Of a stretch of 64,000 nt of DNA, positions 62,014-64,000 are shown piece by piece (positions within the stretch are counted from its first letter, which is position 1; the number at the start of each line of letters is the position of its first letter). The notes beneath the pieces were generated by a model. It was not told the origin of the DNA, did no database searches, and saw only the letters and a list, made by a program, of their open reading frames with translations. The translations under genes were made by a program, and so were the position numbers. This DNA comes from Marinobacter oulmenensis (GTDB taxonomy: Bacteria; Pseudomonadota; Gammaproteobacteria; Pseudomonadales; Oleiphilaceae). Location: NCBI RefSeq assembly GCF_014201735.1, contig NZ_JACHFE010000002.1, positions 434,001 through 498,000 of the forward strand, given 5' to 3'.

Positions 62014-63540
62014 TCAGTCTTCGTCATTGTGCAGATCGATAATCGCATTGTCGGTGCCACTCTGGATAGCCGCCTCTGTGCGCTTACCGTCGTTTCGCAG
62101 TTCTTCGAGATGCGTCAGATAGGCCTCGTCAACGTCGCCGGTAATGTAGTTGCCGGTAAACACGGAGCATTCCCAGTCGTTGATCTCGTCATTCACATCG
62201 TTCACGCAGCTGATCAGGTCTTCCAGATCCTGATAGACCAGCCAGTCGGCGCCGATGAGGTTCTGAACCTCCTCCACCGACCGGTTATGGGCAATGAGCT
62301 CGTTCGCCGACGGCATGTCGATGCCATACACATTGGGATAACGGACAGGCGGCGCCGCGGACGCAAAATACACGTTGCGGGCGCCGGCATCCCGTGCCAT
62401 CTCGACGATTTCCTCGCAGGTGGTACCGCGAACAATGGAATCATCGATCAGCATCACGTTCTTGTCACGGAACTCCAGATCGATCGGGTTGAGCTTCTGG
62501 CGAACCGATTTCTTGCGCATTTTCTGACCGGGCATGATGAAGGTCCGGCCAATGTAGCGGTTCTTGATAAAGCCTTCCCGGTACTTCACGCCAAGGTGAT
62601 AGGCCAGCTGCATGGCCGATGTCCGACTGGTGTCCGGAATCGGGATCACCACATCAATGTCATGATTCGGGCGCTCTCTGAGAATCTTGTCCGCCAGGAC
62701 CTCACCCATGCGCAGTCGCGCCTTGTAGACGGACACCTTGTCCATAATGGAATCCGGGCGGGCAAAGTAAACGTGTTCGAAGATGCAGGGATAAAGCTTG
62801 GGATCTTCCGCGCATTGTTCGGTGTAGAGTGTGCCATCGGTCTCGATGTACACCGCTTCGCCCGGGGCGATATCCCGGACCACGGTGAAACCGGCGGCAT
62901 TCAGGGCCACACTCTCGGAGGCGATCATGTATTCCTTCTCGCCTTTCTCCCCTTCCCGTACACCGTAACAGGCCGGGCGGATACCATGGGGATCACGGAA
63001 GCCGACGATGCCATAACCGGTCACCATCGCGATGGCGGCATAGGCCCCACGGCAGCGTTTATGGACCGCCCGCACGGCCTCAAAGATCTCATCCTTGGTG
63101 GGGTTGAGTTTGCCCTGCTTCTGCAGTTCGTGGGCAAAGACGTTCAGCAGGACCTCGGAGTCAGAATTGGTATTGATATGCCGCAGATCGGTACGGAACA
63201 GATGGCTGCTGAGCTCATCGGCGTTGGTCAGGTTACCGTTGTGAGCCAGTGTAATGCCGTACGGGCTGTTGACATAAAACGGCTGGGCTTCCGCCGAACT
63301 GGAGCTGCCGGCCGTGGGATAACGGACATGGCCAATCCCAACATTGCCAACCAGGCGGCGCATATGGCGGGTATGGAACACGTCTCGAACCAGGCCGTTG
63401 TCCTTGCGCAGGAAGAACCGGTTATCCTGGTAGGTCACGATACCGGCCGCATCCTGCCCCCGGTGCTGTAGCACCGTCAGGGCATCGTAGAGAAGCTGGT
63501 TGACGTTTGAACTGCTGACAATACCGACAATGCCACACAT
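62014..63540 (-). CDS. purF: Amidophosphoribosyltransferase
   Basis: PurF transfers the glutamine amide to PRPP, the first step of purine synthesis. The 508-residue protein begins MCGIVGIV, exposing nucleophile Cys2 without a propeptide, has [13 protein letters not shown], the glutaminase [14 protein letters not shown], and the C-terminal PRPP loop [17 protein letters not shown]. It lies between cvpA (87 bp upstream in transcription order) and metZ. Confidence 0.97.
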   Translation of the reverse strand: MCGIVGIVSSSNVNQLLYDALTVLQHRGQDAAGIVTYQDNRFFLRKDNGLVRDVFHTRHMRRLVGNVGIGHVRYPTAGSSSSAEAQPFYVNSPYGITLAHNGNLTNADELSSHLFRTDLRHINTNSDSEVLLNVFAHELQKQGKLNPTKDEIFEAVRAVHKRCRGAYAAIAMVTGYGIVGFRDPHGIRPACYGVREGEKGEKEYMIASESVALNAAGFTVVRDIAPGEAVYIETDGTLYTEQCAEDPKLYPCIFEHVYFARPDSIMDKVSVYKARLRMGEVLADKILRERPNHDIDVVIPIPDTSRTSAMQLAYHLGVKYREGFIKNRYIGRTFIMPGQKMRKKSVRQKLNPIDLEFRDKNVMLIDDSIVRGTTCEEIVEMARDAGARNVYFASAAPPVRYPNVYGIDMPSANELIAHNRSVEEVQNLIGADWLVYQDLEDLISCVNDVNDEINDWECSVFTGNYITGDVDEAYLTHLEELRNDGKRTEAAIQSGTDNAIIDLHNDED

Positions 63541-63627
63541 GAGTGGATAGTTCTCCGAGTGTAAAACTGAATGTTAACGGGCTCAGGGCGCGGGTTCCAC
63601 GCCACTCCGTAATCCGCGCTCCTGCCG

Positions 63628-64000
63628 TTATCCTTCGGCGGTCTCCTGCGCCGGACCAAGCCAACGGCCAAACTCGTCCCCAAACGTTCGCCGTGACCAA
63701 TCCTCGACCACCGCCAGGCGGTCAATCATCACTGAGGTTTGCCACCAGGTGTCCTGAGCCAGCGGCGTATAGCGGGTAAAAGCAATTGCCACAATCACAA
63801 CCACCACCCCCCGCAGCAGCCCGAACCCCATTCCCAGGACCCGGTCCGTTGCCGACAGGCCAGTGGCCCGTACCAGGTGACCGATCATGTTGTTGATGAT
63901 GGCGCCGACGATCAGAGTTCCGAAAAACAGAATGGCGAAGGCTGCAACCAGCCGAACCAGAGGCGTTTCCACCGTTGATTCGAGGAGTCCCTGCATCTGC
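63628..64000 (-). CDS. cvpA: CvpA family protein, C-terminal part (cut at window edge)
   Basis: The reading frame is open at the right edge, so the true start is outside the window. The visible ~124 residues include two hydrophobic segments (LVRLVAAFAILFFGTLIVGAIINNMIG and DRVLGMGFGLLRGVVVVIVAIAF), the C-terminal half of a four-span CvpA. CvpA is an inner-membrane protein linked to colicin V production, purF expression and envelope stress. cvpA-purF adjacency supports the call. Confidence 0.88.
   Translation of the reverse strand, partial: QMQGLLESTVETPLVRLVAAFAILFFGTLIVGAIINNMIGHLVRATGLSATDRVLGMGFGLLRGVVVVIVAIAFTRYTPLAQDTWWQTSVMIDRLAVVEDWSRRTFGDEFGRWLGPAQETAEG

Noticed and set aside
61651-63471. 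606-codon open frame on the plus strand across purF and metZ
   Set aside because: It runs antisense to two certain genes and spans their intergenic region; no domain is visible.

Overview
The window is a stretch of bacterial chromosome at high coding density, with about 62 protein genes (two cut by the window edges), one tRNA-Ser, and several clear promoters and terminators. There are no insertion sequences, prophage genes or CRISPR arrays. The gene content and order point to a gammaproteobacterium of the Marinobacter/Pseudomonas type. Evidence for this includes divergent etfBA/etfD with a PsrA-type operator, the gloB-mltD / yafS-rnhA-dnaQ block, yejABEF-fabI, nfuA-metH-cysI, tRNA-Ser-yccA-tusDCBE, cobA-serS-rarA-lolA-ftsK and metZ-purF-cvpA. 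Marinobacter is an inference from synteny and general character; no marker gene proves it.

Layout. 1-2030: electron-transfer flavoprotein genes for fatty-acid oxidation. 2137-7704: an accessory type VI secretion cassette of VgrG spike, lipase effector and lipoprotein immunity protein, with a sharp base-composition break inside the 3' end of vgrG. 7728-12264 (minus): SlyD-like isomerase, DUF1285, SixA, GpsA, and a STAS / receiver-PP2C phosphatase pair like RssC/RssB. 12378-13862: HD-domain phosphohydrolase. 13866-21807: a divergent renalase-like flavoprotein and an eight-gene, translationally coupled operon (membrane desaturase, NTF2-like, SDR, COG2907 flavoprotein, DUF1365, cyclopropane-synthase-like methyltransferase, DUF2878, secreted protein), probably for membrane fatty-acid modification. 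21882-24763: xthA, a possible small RNA, DUF442, hemH and a small unknown gene.

24897-28057: tRNA-Ser(UGA), yccA, the tusDCB-tusE sulfur relay (TusE carries both DsrC cysteines) and nfuA. 28299-34786: metH, DUF2970, a 34-residue membrane peptide, cysI and DUF934. 34795-39172: acuI-like reductase, sohB, an SCP2 protein behind a strong promoter, and an orphan ChpA-N-terminus-like protein. 39296-50440: dnaQ-rnhA-yafS facing gloB-mltD, then yejABEF and fabI. 50460-64000: PilZ, DUF1631, DAHP synthase, then the housekeeping block cobA-serS-rarA-lolA-ftsK and metZ-purF-cvpA.

Sulfur and one-carbon metabolism recur in the window: sulfite reductase, sulfur relay, Nfu, cobalamin methionine synthase, MetZ, and CobA for siroheme and B12. 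Lipid metabolism also recurs: ETF/ETF-QO, SCP2, desaturase, Cfa-like enzyme, GpsA and FabI. The most unusual regions are the T6SS lipase cassette, the lipid-modification operon, the DsrC-type TusE and the orphan ChpA-like protein.
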